Part shown: positions 10,158 through 23,045 of the stretch, one piece after another
How the letters are laid out: each line of letters starts with the position of its first letter
Position numbering within the stretch: the first letter of the stretch is position 1
DNA from: Symbiodinium natans
Lineage: Eukaryota; Sar; Dinophyceae; Suessiales; Symbiodiniaceae
Reading direction: 5' to 3'
Assembly (NCBI GenBank): GCA_905221605.1
Contig: CAJNDS010000873.1
Span: 1-56,088 of the forward strand
Length of the DNA stretch: 56,088 bases
Notes under the pieces: model-generated
Database searches by the model: none
What the model saw: only the letters and a program-made list of their open reading frames with translations
What the model was told of the DNA's origin: nothing
Position numbers and translations under genes: made by a program

Positions 10158-12084
10158 CACGGGCAGTACTCGTAGTACTCGTACTCGCACACGACGAAAC
10201 AACTGGGTACGTAAGTGTAGGTAGTTGCTTCAAGCAGTGAGACTCGGGTAGCTGCTCACCGGTTGAGTTTCCGCAAAGCAGGAGACTTGCTGGAGCGCAT
10301 CATAGTGACTAGTGGAGTTGCGATCTGCTTTGTCAGATGGCGCCAGAACAAGCTTGTGCAGCCTATGAAGAAGATTCCCCCGCAACAAACCCAAAGACCT
10401 CAAAAGTAGGATTAACAGGCTCCATCCTTTCAAAAGTGTGTGGCATCTCATGAGCTGAATTATCCATCGACCCCATCACATACCAAATAAAGCCTTTGCT
10501 CTGAACGTCGCGATAGAATAAGATTGGTGCGCCCAGGGAATACTCCGAGGTTAAGCAATGCAGCAAATCGAGAGGAGCGGTTCAAGACGTTGATGCAGCT
10601 CGGGTTCTCGGGCTTAGCGGATTTTGAGGTCAAAACAGGTTGACGCACCACCTTCCCCTTAGTGCAAGCCATGTCAGCCATGTGGCAGCAGAAGTTCTAG
10701 CCTTGAAGTCCAGCAAATGAACGCACCTAAACTGACATGATATCAATGTCACATTGCAGAAAAGCTTAAGGCCTGAGGAGCAGCGTAACACTGGCCTGAC
10801 TGACGGACAGCGATCTTTGGACAAGACATAATCAATACACGAAGTGACTCGATCCAGTGTACATTTAGTTCAGCCTCCGCTTTAGGGATCCGTTCAGCAG
10901 GGGTTCTTCTCCAGCACGTCTTCAGAAAAAATCACCAGTTACACGTGTTCAATTCGCCGCAACGTGCTTGATTGCTCAAGGCCTGATCTGGTAGTTATGG
11001 CCTTGGCATCTCCCCACCACCCCCCATCCTAAGGGATTTCGTGGTCTGGCTCCTACTTTTTCAGAGCACCGCACGAATGTTAGCTGAAAGCATGTTTCCA
11101 GTAGTTCGCGCTGAGAGGCCACGTGACACTGTGATACACTGTGCAATGTCAGGTGAGTGGCGGCTGACGTCAATGGCCCGGCCCTTGGTCGGGACAGTAG
11201 TCGGGAGCTTGGTCAAACTCAGCACGGATTGAATCGACAAGTGAGAAGTGTGCCGAGACCATTCGCAACATGGCGACCGACTGCTGCCTCGTACAGTGCA
11301 TCGTGGAGACAGTTTTGGCATTGAAGCCTCCACGGCCAGCCTCGAACGTGTGGTTTGCAGAGCAGCCTTTGTGCCTCTAGCACTCGGACCGCTCTGCCGA
11401 CGGTGGCAATGTTGTTCGACTCACATAGCAGGTTAACCTTTGACAGGTTTGTTTGGCCCCTGCCATCCACCAGCCAGAAACACACTGTGCAACGCAAAAG
11501 CAGACGCGAGGCTCCGAGCCCACATGCAAAAGTCCTTCAGTGATCAGGTCGCTCCATTTTGCGAACTCCTTGCCATATGGGCCAACATGGCCATAAGGCC
11601 GGAGACAAAGTAATTGCTAGTGACCACGCATGCTGTGTGATGCAGAGTTGCCAGCAGATGCCGAAAACACACACCAATATGCGCACAAGCTGCGTTTCCT
11701 CAAACTTTCGTGACAGACACAAGCGTCTGAGAAGGTTACCTGGGCGGAGACTGCTCTGAATCCGCCTGACCGGTGAACATTCTGTCGCCGTCGCCCTAGG
11801 CCGCCGCTACTGTCCCAGCAGGCCGACTTTTCCCCATTCAGTTGTTTCTGCTGCGAGAGCTATCGCGAGAGCTATCGTGGGGCTGCGCCAAGTGCCGGCA
11901 AAACCGCGGAAGCCCCTCTTTGGTTCCGTCCCTCGCCTGGCTGGGAAGCCACGTTGAGCCGGAAGTTTTGGCATTGCGGCATTACCGTTCACCATGCCTT
12001 GGATGGCCGATCCCTTGAGCAACTCTCACTCCTTATTATGCCAGGCGGCCAATCTTGGCGCGAACATGCAACCTGCAGCCCGTT
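10158..12084. other. No confident gene; one protein-like fragment
   Basis: Short frames on both strands have no recognisable domain. A fragment at 10503-10643 (+) reads RIRLVRPGNTPRLSNAANRE and then ERFKTLMQLGFSGLADFEV, which looks more like protein than its surroundings and could be an orphan exon. Nothing else is identifiable. Confidence 0.4.
10503..10643 (+). CDS. Possible orphan exon, unknown
   Basis: A 46-codon open frame ends in TGA and contains RLSNAANREERFKTLMQLGF, a plausible amphipathic helix. No start codon, no convincing acceptor and no family recognised. Confidence 0.2.
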   Translation, partial: ERRDRIRLVRPGNTPRLSNAANREERFKTLMQLGFSGLADFEVKTG

Positions 12085-15000
12085 GACTCCATTGACTGTC
12101 GCTCGGGGTTTCGGGGGGGTGAGGGTGATTCGCAGCTGTTTCCCCTCGGACTCCCAGCTGTTTTGCAAACATGAGGTGGGCCCACCACGAGGTATTCGGG
12201 GCACTCTGGTTGAAGCCAAGATGATTGACTCCTCCAAAGCGGACTCAGTGACTCAGTGGACTCAGCGACAGCGCACCCCAGCCATTGAGCGGGCTTGCTA
12301 ACAAGTCGTCCTTGCCTGGGAATCCCAAGGCCTGACCGCACCTTGGCGTTCAGCTGAGCCTTGATGAAAAGAGTGAAAAGAGCCTCAGCAACTGAGACTC
12401 TCTGCACCACCTAAAGCCCGCGGCGCCGAAAGAAACCAACGTCGTGCAAGCCCATTGACTGTCGCTGGGGGCTTTGGGGGTGAGGGTGATTCCCAGCTGT
12501 TTCCCCTCGGACCCCCAGCTGTGTTGGGAACATGAGGTGGGCCCGCCACGAAGTGTTCGTGGCCTGGTTGAAGCCAAGATGATTGTCTCCTCCCAGCGGA
12601 CTCAGTGACTCAGTGGACTCAGCGTCAGCGCACCCCAGCCATTGAGCGGTCTTGCCAACGAGTCGTCCTTGCCTGGGAATCCTAAGGCCTGACCACACCT
12701 TGGCGTTCAGCCAAGCCTTGATGAAAAGAGTGAAAAGAGTCTCAGCAACTGAGACTCTCTGCACCACCTAAAGCCCGAAGCGCCGAAAGAAACCAACGTC
12801 GTGCAAGCCCATTGACTGTCGCTTTGAGTTTTTTTGGGTGAACATGATTGACTCCTAAAAGCGGACTCAGTGACTCAGTGGACTCAGCGTCAGCGCACCC
12901 CAGCCATTGAGCGGTCTTGCCAACGAGTCGTCCTTGCCTGGGAATCCTAAGGTCTGACCACACCTTGGCGTTCAGCCAAGCCTTGATGAAAAGAGTGAAA
13001 AGAGTCTCAGCAACTGAGACTCTCTGCACCACCTAAAGCCCGAAGCGCCGAAAGAAACCAACGTCGTGCAAGCCCATTGACTGTCGCTTTGAGTTTTTTT
13101 GGGTGAGGGATTCCCATCTGTTTCCCCTCGGACTCCCAGCTGTGTTGGGAACATGAGGTGGGCCCGCGACGAAGTGTTCGTGGCCTGGTTGAAGCCAAGA
13201 TGATTGACTCCTAAAAGCGGACTCAGTGACTCAGTGGACTCAGCATCAGCGCACCCCAGCCATTGAGCGGTCTTGCCAACGAGTCGTCCTTGCCTGGGAA
13301 TCCTAAGGCCTGACCACACCTTGGCGTTCAGCCAAGCCTTGATGAAAAGAGTGAAAAGAGTCTCAGCAACTGAGACTCTCTGCACCACCTACAGCCCGAA
13401 GCGCCGAAAGAAACCAACGTCGTGCAAGCCCATTGACTGTCGCTTTGAGTTTTTTTGGGTGAGGGATTCCCATCTGTTTCCCCTCGGACTCCCAGCTGTG
13501 TTGGGAACATGAGGTGGGCCCGCGACGAAGTGCTGGTTGAAGCCAACATGATTGACTCCTAAAAGCGGACTCAGTGACTCAGTGGACTCAGCGTCAGCGC
13601 ACCCCAGCCATTGAGCGGTCTTGCCAACGAGTCGTCCTTGCCTGGGAATCCTAAGGTCTGACCACACCTTGGCGTTCAGCCAAGCCTTGATGAAAAGAGT
13701 GAAAAGAGTCTCAGCAACTGAGACTCTCTGCACCACCTAAAGCCCGAAGCGCCGAAAGAAACCAACGTCGTGCAAGCCCATTGACTGTCGCTTTGAGTTT
13801 TTTTGGGTGAGGGATTCCCATCTGTTTCCCCTCGGACTCCCAGCTGTGTTGGGAACATGAGGTGGGCCCGCGACGAAGTGCTGGTTGAAGCCAACATGAT
13901 TGACTCCTAAAAGCGGACTCAGTGACTCAGTGGACTCAGCGTCAGCGCACCCCAGCCATTGAGCGGTCTTGCCAACGAGTCGTCCTTGCCTGGGAATCCT
14001 AAGGCCTGACCACACCTTGGCGTTCAGCCAAGCATTGATGAAAAGAGTGAAAAGAGTCTCAGCAACTGAGACTCTCTGCACCACCTAAAGCCCGAAGCGC
14101 CGAAAGAAACCAACGTCGTGCAAGCCCATTGACTGTCGCTTTGAGTTTTTTTGGGTGACTCAGCATCAGCGCACCCCAGCCATTGAGCGGTCTTGCCAAC
14201 GAGTCGTCCTTGCCTGGGAATCCTAAGGCCTGACCACACCTTGGCGTTCAGCTGAGCCTTGATGAAAAGAGTGAAAAGAGTCTCAGCAACTGAGACTCTC
14301 TGCACCACCTAAAGCCCGAAGCGCCGAAAGAAACCAACGTCGTGCAAGCCCATTGACTGTCGCTTTGAGTTTTTTGGGTGAGGGATTCCCATCTGTTTCC
14401 CCTCGGACTCCCAGCTGTGTTGGGAACATGAGGTGGGCCCGCGACGAAGTGCTGGTTGAAGCCAACATGATTGACTCCTAAAAGCGGACTCAGTGACTCA
14501 GTGGACTCAGCGTCAGCGCACCCCAGCCATTGAGCGGTCTTGCCAACGAGTCGTCCTTGCCTGGGAATCCTAAGGCCTGACCACACCTTGGCGTTCAGCC
14601 AAGCCTTGATGAAAAGAGTGAAAAGAGTCTCAGCAACTGAGACTCTCTGCACCACCTAAAGCCCGAAGCGCCGAAAGAAACCAACGTCGTGCAAGCCCAT
14701 TGACTGTCGCTTTGAGTTTTTTTGGGTGAGGGATTCCCATCTGTTTCCCCTCGGACTCCCAGCTGTGTTGGGAACATGAGGTGGGCCCGCGACGAAGTGT
14801 TCAAGTGCTGGTTGAAGCCAACATGATTGACTCCTAAAAGCGGACTCAGTGACTCAGTGGACCCAGCGTCAGCGCACCCCAGCCATTGAGCGGTCTTGCC
14901 AACGAGTCGTCCTTGCCTGGGAATCCTAAGGCCTGACCACACCTTGGCGTTCAGCCAAGCCTTGATGAAAAGAGTGAAAAGAGTCTCAGCAACTGAGACT

Positions 15001-15240
15001 CTCTGCACCACCTAAAGCCCGAAGCGCCGAAAGAAACCAACATCGTGCAAGCCCATTGACTGTCGCTTTGAGTTTTTTCGGGTGACTCAGCATCAGCGCA
15101 CCCCAGCCATTGAGCGGTCTTGCCAACGAGTCGTCCTTGCCTGGGAATCCTAAGGCCTGACCACACCTTGGCGTTCAGCTGAGCCTTGATGAAAAGAGTG
15201 AAAAGAGTCTCAGCAACTGAGACTCTCTGCACCACCTTAG
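12085..15240. repeat. Satellite array, ~350-bp monomer with 224/265-bp variants
   Basis: Ten tandem monomers are seen. The conserved monomer end (GCACCACCTAAAGCCCG and the hairpin before it) recurs near 12410, 12767, 13032, 13388, 13736, 14084, 14308, 14655, 15011 and 15235. Spacings are 357, 265, 356, 348, 348, 224, 347, 356 and 224. Short monomers lack the internal stretch from GGGATTCCC to the GACTCAGTGACTCAG motif. Monomers are nearly identical to each other. The minus strand of each gives an ORF starting MVQRVSVAETLFTLFIKAWL, but its ends move with the deletions and I treat it as non-coding. Confidence 0.95.
13358..13381. repeat. Perfect hairpin in each satellite monomer (example copy)
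   Basis: AGAGTCTCAG and CTGAGACTCT are exact reverse complements separated by CAA. The same 10-bp stem is found in nine of ten monomers. The first monomer (about 12380) has a single change in the left arm. Confidence 0.9.
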
Positions 15241-18200
15241 GGATGAGGGCTTGGGGCGTCGGGTTCATGGGGGCATGGACACTTAGCCGAGAAAGCAGCG
15301 TGGAGGATATCTCCAAAGGCTCCCAAGGCTAACCATTAGTTGCCCTACAAAGCTGAGGACGAGCTTGAGCACCGAGTGGGTGGCGGGCGCAGAGGAATTC
15401 ACATCGCCAAGGGGCCCTCAAGCCTTTCACTTGCTTGCTGTTAGTCTACCGGTGACCGCTAGACGTGCCTCGGCAGGCAAGGATTCTGTGAGCTCTGCAC
15501 TTGCCCCCCGCGCTTAATGTAGGAGTGGTGGGGGGTGCATAATTGCAGGACATGTTTTCCTACAATTGCCAGTGTCCGTGTCCAGCGGAAATAAGCCGGG
15601 GTATGCGTGGCTTGCCCTGCACGAGGTAGCTGCAAAACGTGGATCCAGACGTGGGATCCTACAATTGACACATTCGTATCGCTGGGGGAGTGAAAATTGT
15701 AATCTACATCTTCTGCTCCCCCCCATCCTAAGCACGGGGGGCTCACTTGCCCAGTTCCGGTGTCATCAACAGCCCGAATTGGTATTTTTGGGGGCAGCAG
15801 TCTCCCAACCAGCATAGAGTTGTCATGTGGTTTCATGTTCACTTCGAGGATGTTCTAAGAATCAGCTCTCTTGGTGCGCAGGGCCTCAGTCGGATCCGGT
15901 CGGGCATGGCAAACATCATCTTCTATGCATGCCCTGTGCTGTCTTGCTGCGGTGAGACTGTTGTGCCTGTGTGAGTGTGGATGGTTGATGAGTTAGTTCC
16001 ATTCGACCCGTCTTGAAACACGGACCAAGGAGGCTGGCTAGCGCTCCAGCGAGTTCTCAGGTGTCAAGCCCCTGCATGCAATGAAGGTGACTGCTGGGAT
16101 TGTTGGCACCAATCAAGAGGGTGGAGTAAAAGCATGTGTGTTTGGATTCGAAAGATGGTGAGCTCTGCCTGTGCAGGACAAAGCCAGAAACAACTTTGAT
16201 GAAGGTACGTAGCGGAACTGACGTGCAAATCCTTCGTCAATCGAACCATCTGGTAGCTGGCAGCTGCTTCCTTCCGAAGTTTCAGCGGATGATTCTCGAA
16301 GCTTCAAAGGATCTGCGTGGTCATAAGATCCAAAGTGGTTGCCTTGCAAGAGAGACCAAAATCAGAACGGTCAAGTCGCCGCACCGCCTTTGTCCTAGGT
16401 CACTGATCGCCGTCGGCTATAAGGGCCGAAAGAGTAGGGGTCCCCCCTTTCGGCAATTAAGGTTCGGCAATTCTGGTATGTCACTGTCTCTGGCGTCTGT
16501 GCGGGGTCTGTGCTGGATCTCGATGGAGGGGTCGAGAAATGCCTTCGGCATTTTCCAACCCCCCTTACCCTTAATCCAAAGGGGATGGTCACTGCAAAAG
16601 CATTTCGCATGGCACTCTGCTTGGAGTGTCTGGAGACAAACAGTGTGACGTGGCCCCGTGTTTACACTATTTTGAACACTTCAACGGGATGCTCAGTCAC
16701 TGACACTTCGGCCTCCGCTTGGGTCAGTCCTGTTAAGCTGTCCGGCGTGAACCGACTTGCAGAGTTCCTCTCAATCATACCTCTTATATCCATGAGTCTC
16801 TTCTATCCATGAGTCTCTCGTCTCAGTTGCCCCCCTGCTAAGCGCTTGAGCTGAAAATGGGGCTTCGGGAGGTGCCTCACCCTGAGGTTCCATCGATGCA
16901 GCTTCAGCGAGGTCTCTTGGGGTGTGCAGGTTCACCTACGGGGCATTGGCATCAAAAGCAATCGTTCTGGCCGAAGCTGGCACGTGAGGCCTGACATGTC
17001 CTGCAGGGCATCTCATGAAGGCGCGATTAGATGCATTCGAAACATTGGGAGAATAAGTACGAGAGACAGACTTCTGGGAAGGTTGGCCCAGCCCACTTCA
17101 CCAGTTCATCGCGCTTCCAAAGCCAAATGCGTGCCGGGGGTCTCAGTCTCGAACGCAGTCCCAGGCTGGGGTGGCCGGGCGCGGGGATGTGCAGACCCAG
17201 AGGTCGTCGAGCTGGTGCGCGTGGAATGCAGAGCCAAGGGGTGGGACCGCTCTGCTCTGCTTGATCACTGCTCTGGAGATTGAATTCTCCATAAAAGTCT
17301 CCTGTGATGGATGCCAGTCCGCAGTGCGGCGAGGCGACTGCCTTGCAAATTTGGAGCCCACAACCTCCAAACATCTCAAAACCCGTCTCAACTGAGGTAC
17401 TGGCTCACCCGCGGCCTGGTGCGCACGGTGCCCTCCGCTACGAGAGATGGAGGCGCTACATATTCCTTCTCTTGCAAACGTTTCTTTTGCTACATGTACT
17501 TTTGTCTGCTACTTCTTCGTGCTCTTTACGTGGCATGTTGACTGCTATGTTGGCAGCGAAGGTTCGATGCGATTCACGAATAAACGGATATAAACGGATT
17601 CCTGCAGCTGAAATGTGTGCGTTGCGAGTTTGCTTGAGGAACATGCTGGTGCACCCCATCTGAACGCCTCCTCTCGCGCAGGCTGGGGGGGTCCGGGGAG
17701 AAGCTTGGGCTTTGCCGTGTGTTTGGATTCTTTGCTGTCCCTCTTGCCTAGGTGCAGCTGAAGATTGACATTGCGATGCCTTACCCCATCTTTCGCAGCC
17801 CGCCAACAAGGGTTCCCACAATCCCGCGCGATTGAAGCCGGAACTCACGACCTCGTGCAAATTTGGAACTCGCTGCATGACCTGCGGTAAAGCGTGTGCC
17901 GCTTACCGTTGGGATGGGGTTTGTCAGCACCGCGCTTGCCTTGGTTTTCCCCAATCTTCCCTGAAATTGAACTCCAGACGTGACGGTATAGACCGGTATG
18001 GAGGCCCACGGAGCTCATGAAGGATGTGTTTCTGGGGGAGCTCCAGCTTGCCAGCGCTCCCCTTCAAGTGCGCTTTGACACGGCCCAGATCACCAAAGTG
18101 CCCCAAGGTGCCACCATATCCCGGAAATCTTGAGCAGGGCCTTGCTCCTAGGTAGGATAAGGGGGACCCTTAAACAGGTAGCCCTTCTGAACCCTCTTCT

Positions 18201-19680
18201 GGCTCTCTTAAACAGGGACCTTATTCAGAGGGTCTATATCCCCCAGGGTCCCCCTAATCCTATCCCCGACTTGCGATGCTTAAAAATCGTCCAAGCAAGC
18301 CCTGCACCAGTTCAACTCCTCCGCTGTGAGCCTCGCTGGCTTTTCTATCCACTGGGAAGCATGCAGCCCGTGCCTCCGCAGCCTGGCATCGCATTTCGCG
18401 GCGGACTCGCAGCTTGTATCAGGAGCTCGGGGAGCTTCCGTGGCATCAGTGGCATGATGCGCACCTCAGCGCCTCAAAGTGCTGTTAGGTGGGGCATGCT
18501 AGGCTTGGCCGCCACCCGCAGCCTGTCACTCGCATGTGAGGGCAGGTCTTATACTACCTTTGGATCAAGATCGAGGAGCTGAGCAACTCAAGGGCACCTT
18601 GCCCTCTCCAAGGGATTTTCAAACCTTCGGCGCTGTGAAACACTGTGAAGGACAACTCTGTTGTGCTCCCAACTGAAGCGTTGCAATTGTTGAGTGTGGT
18701 TGAGGTCCTTGAGGCTTCATGCTCTGGGGCATTCACATTTAGATTGTATGGTGATTCCGGTCTGGAGCCATAGCATGCCAGGCCCTCACACGCTCCACCC
18801 CCTGAACATGGAGCGCTTGACACCACTTTAGTGGCCAGCGTGTGCACTGAAACAGCAGCGCCGACAGCCGCCGACTGCATTTGGCAGCGCCAAATCTACA
18901 CTACTCCCTCCCATGTGCGTCTCGTTGCATTCTGCGGAAGCAAGATCACCTTTCACGCCTGTTTGCCTAGTTCTACAGTGGTCAGCCATGGGCCATGACC
19001 TGCCACGGCGTCCTCCAAGACGACTAGCAAAAACCGCGTGCCTTTTGGGGAATGCCCTGAAAGCTGGGGGGGCCTCAACTTAGGGCCTTAGGGCTTGTTG
19101 TGGCGCGCCGACAGCACGTGCCCGTCCTATCCAACGTGCATGCTCGCAGCGAGCGCTTGCTGCGGCATTCGTGGTGCCAACTTAGTGAGCACATGCTCAC
19201 GCGGCGGGGTTCTTCCCGTCCTATCTGATTCACCACTTTGCATGACCTCAACTCCCTCAATTCAGACACAAACGAAGAAGGCGCGCCCTAGGGCCTTTCA
19301 TTTTGTGGCCTGTCTGGAGAGTCTGGAGTCACAGTCGCTGAGGACGGAGTTTAGAGTGGTGTGCAGGTGGTCACACTGCAGCCGCGACTCCCATGGCCCT
19401 ATCGCATCGAGTCCAGCAGGATGAGGCACTGAACCCTAAAGGCCCTAAAGTGTGTTCAGCAGATATGTTCGGCATTCGTCCAAGAATGCGTGGTTGCAAG
19501 TCACAGTCTGGCGTCTGGCAAGGGGGAGGAAAGCTGCAATTTCAGACATTGAAACGTCTAGGATCGCAGAGGCTCATCACTGCTTCCACGAATTACACGT
19601 GTCGCTCCTTCTGACCCTCGCTGGAAATCCTTCATAGCACTTCGGGCTCGGCGATGACGCTCATCGGCCGGCGCTTCGCA
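15241..19680. other. No confident gene
   Basis: Frames up to 170 codons occur (for example 16136-16648 +) but show no domain and overlap frames of equal length on the other strand. An inverted repeat is noted at 18148-18266. I see no RNA gene that folds convincingly. Confidence 0.4.
18148..18266. repeat. Imperfect inverted repeat (foldback)
   Basis: TAGGATAAGGGGGACCCTTAA near 18151 faces its near reverse complement CAGGGTCCCCCTAATCCTA near 18246. The roughly 70-bp loop contains two copies of CTTAAACAGG. It may be a small foldback element. Confidence 0.5.
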
Positions 19681-19689
19681 GTCCTCGCG

Positions 19690-22330
19690 CTGGGTTAAGG
19701 TTGGGATGTTCCCCCTAAGGGTTTAGGGTTTAGGGCTACTAAACAGTCCTTAATTGCGGAATTGAATACCCCCTATTATAATCCCTTAACAAAGGACCGT
19801 TAGTATACGGGTGAATCCACTCCTTGGGTTTCGCGGTTGGGCGTGAATTCAGTGATTGCTTGCCCAAATCACTGGGCGTCATCAACCAGATGAATCCCCC
19901 AAGCTTCTTAGCATCTGTACTATCAGTGCGGCTCAATCTTGGCTGTTCTGGCTGTTGGTGATGCAGCTTTCCCAGGAGGACACGGCCTTCTGCAGTTCAT
20001 TGGAACCTGCGACCACGGGTCGTTGTGTTGCTGTTGCTGCTGGCAATGGGTTCGCGCACTTCTTCCCTCGCATGTCGATGTATTCACGAAGCTGACCGGC
20101 TGCATTCCAAAGTGCCTGGGCCTGAAGCCATGAAGTCTCCCGACCAGAGCCCTCTCCCCCCACAAAAGCCCCCAGAGCCTCAGTCCCTGAAGCATCCCTC
20201 ACCCCAAAACCCGAAACACATCAAACGACATTCAACTCGTTCAACCATTCTCGAATCATTCTCAGACCATTCTAACAACCTTAACAACCTTGACAACCCT
20301 CAGCATTCGAGGCAGAGGCCTGGACCAGTCCCTGAGTGGGAGCTCAGGCCCTGCCCAGGCTGGGCCCGGTGTGAGACTTAGGGGGCTGTTTTGAGGTTTT
20401 CTATGATATGAACTACTGGGGGTTCTCAACCAAACCAAACGGCAAAACCTATCAACACCCCTAATCCCTAGACAACTCGCTTGCGGCCCCGAAGGCTTTT
20501 GGGGCAAGGAGGACCTGGGCGGCCTCACGTCAACTTGCTTCTTTGGCAGAATTGGGCAGCTTTTTGGGTTTAGGGTTGTAGGCTTCTAGGGGTTTAGGGT
20601 TTTGGCCTTTCTGCGGCAGCCGGGTGCAGGATTTAGGGGGATCAGCCGAAATTGAAATGGATTCCAGGATTTCGGGTTAGGGTTTCCTAGGCTTGTTATG
20701 CTTTGTCCAGCAGAGGTGGTGAAGAGGTAGGAGCTTCCCAAACCCTGAAGCCCTTAATCCTAAACCCTATAAGCCCTGTAAACCCTACCCCCCCTTTGCC
20801 CTTCCGAGTTCACTAAATCCTGATGATAGAGGACGCTACTGGGCTAACTGTGGACTGTACCTGGGGGTTGGGGTTCGCGGCTTAGGCAGGGGTTCTAGCT
20901 ACTTCGCTACCAGGAAAGAAACAGCAACCTGGCAGACGCCTGGGCAGCGGGAAACCTAAATCCCAAGCCGCAGGACCTTCGGGTTCTGACCAAGGGGCTC
21001 ATTTGGTTTTAGGGCTTTAGGGTTGGAGCAACCTGTTTCGCGCCTGGCCCAAGAGGCCTTGAATCCGAAACCCCTATAGGGCCTTCAAGCCCAAGCCCCA
21101 AACACTGAAGCCCTGAACCTTTGACGCTTAAGCCCCGAAACCCCCTAGATCCTTCGACCTTGAACCCGAAGGACACGGGCAAGAAGTTGCCGCTGCGGCA
21201 ACGCCCAAGCTCTCAGCGCATCACGTCCGCTTTCCAGCATTGCCGACACCTTCCCCCAAGGAGCAGTGAGCTCGCAGTTCCTTGGCGTTGTTGGTGAAGC
21301 TCGTCGGGCTCATCGGGCTCATCGGGGATATTGCCTTTTGCCAAGCGCCTTGCGAAGGGCACCTGCCCTCACTGGGAACGTCGGCCGCAGGGTCTCTGCA
21401 CAGCTCAGGACGCCTCTCCAGCCTCCACTTCGGTCAGTGATGTGATGCCGTGATGCAGTATCAGGAGTGTGTCATGGTGTCACCGCCTGAGGTGCCCAAG
21501 CTCCTTTTCCAATGGGGTCCTCTCTGCCAGTGCACACAGTCCTCAGTATGGTGGTACATACGTCTAAAGGTCTCTGCACTCCGAGTCGCAGACGGAGCCA
21601 CATATTGTGCCATTCCGAGGGGCCTCAAGCCGCCTCAAGCCACCTCAAGCCTACAGCTTTTCGTCTCGTCGCTATACTCACTTGGAGGTTCATCCTCATG
21701 AGATAGTCCAAAGCATCGAGTTCATGACGAGTTCTGGCGATTGCTGGCGCAAGCAATTGCACTCTTCCAGCACGTGGCTGTCATGCTGCTAGCCTGATGG
21801 CAGGTGTCCCTCCGACACTTCCCACATGTTGCACCGAAATCTAGATTAGCACCTGATGGGCCAGATATGGCCAGATGCCTCAGGGGCCTGTGGCAAGTTA
21901 GTTGCACGATAGTGCAGCGAGGCACCTGCATCCCGCATGTGCAACATTCAGTGCAAAAGAACCAGAGTCTGCCAAAGCCCGCGCTTCTGACTCTAGAGCC
22001 CCTTTCCTGTGCTACACGTCTGCGTCGGCGAGGCGGTGGCAGGATGGCAAGGCCACGCTCATCCACATCTCACCCGCCGTGCCACAGCGCACGCAACAGC
22101 AGAACCCTCCAACTGCTGCTAACATCTCACTCTCAGGCAAAGCCGACTCGCGCTTGCAAAACAAGGAGTTTCTTATCCTCGCAACTTTGTGAGCTGCTAA
22201 CATGGCGTTTCAGTAGTAGGGCCTTAGAGCAGGGGTCCTGAAAATCATTGAAAGGCTTACTGGTTCCTTTGACTTGGCTTGTACGCACCGAGGCCCCTAA
22301 ACCCTAAACCGCCAAGTAAACCCTAAGCCT
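19690..22330. repeat. Degenerate telomere-like TTTAGGG/CCCTAAA tracts
   Basis: GGGTTTAGGGTTTAGGG at about 19718, GGGGTTTAGGGTTTTGG at 20588, CCCTATAAGCCCTGTAAACCC at 20765, repeated AACCCC/AAGCCC units at 21060-21170, and CCCCTAAACCCTAAACC at 22293 resemble the TTTAGGG telomere repeat in both orientations. They are scattered and interrupted, so they are interstitial rather than a chromosome end. No gene is recognised in the interval. Confidence 0.6.
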
Positions 22331-22499
22331 AAATGTTAAGCGCTCAGGAACCAACCACAAACGACAGGACAAACCACAACTCAACCCCGGCCTCCGGCCC
22401 CCCCATGTGCCTGCGGATGGTACGGCTGCCTGCGAGGCACACAAACTGGGATTGACACTTCCTTCAAAGCTGCTTTTTCCCTGTCTTTAAGAAAGGTAA

Positions 22500-23045
22500 C
22501 ACTTGGACACTTGGGACACTGCCTCAAGTGTCCCAAGTGCCCCAAGTGTGCCAAGTGTCCCAAGCGTCCCACAAGTGTGCCAAGTGTGCAACAAGTGCCC
22601 CCACATGTCCGAAGTGTTCCAAGTGTACACTCCCAAGTGTTCCAGAGTTCGTCCCAAGTGTCCCAAATTTGCAAGTGTCCAAGTGTCCCACCAGTGTCCC
22701 AGGTGTGCAACAAGTGTCCCGCCAAGTGCAAGTGTCCCGAGTGTCACGAGTGTCCAAGATTGTCCAAGTGTCCCATCCCAAGTGTCCGAGCGTCCCAAAT
22801 GCCTCAAGTGTCCCAAGTATCCCACGAGTGTCCCAAGTGTCCCAAGTCTCCGAAGTGTCCCAGAACCCAAATGTCCAAGTGTCCCAAGCGTCCAAGTGCA
22901 CCAGCGTCACAGCTTCCTCTGTTTAAATGTCCCAAGTGTCCCACATGTCCCAAGTGTCCCAAGTTTCCCAAGTTTCCCAAATGCTTAAGTGTTCCAAGCG
23001 ACCCAAGTGTCCCGCGTGTCCCAAGTGTGCAAGTGATCCAACGTG
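22500..23045. repeat. 9-bp CCCAAGTGT minisatellite
   Basis: Units of CCCAAGTGT or close variants (CCAAGTGTC) run for about 540 bp with small indels. Because the period is a multiple of three, long frames exist on both strands: +KCPKCPK, +PSVPSV, +QVSQVS and -TLGHLGHLG. These are repeat translations, not a supported gene. Confidence 0.95.

Noticed and set aside
12036-15316. Ten minus-strand ORFs as a tandem gene family
   Set aside because: Ends shift with each deletion, no domain is present, and differences do not look constrained; more likely satellite DNA.
16136-16648. A 170-codon plus-strand frame
   Set aside because: No motif, no splice context, and overlapping minus-strand frames of similar quality.
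17831-17925. tRNA-like sequence on the minus strand (TTACCG stem, GAGTTC near a T-arm position)
   Set aside because: The T-arm and acceptor stem do not pair properly and no anticodon loop can be placed; at best a dispersed repeat.
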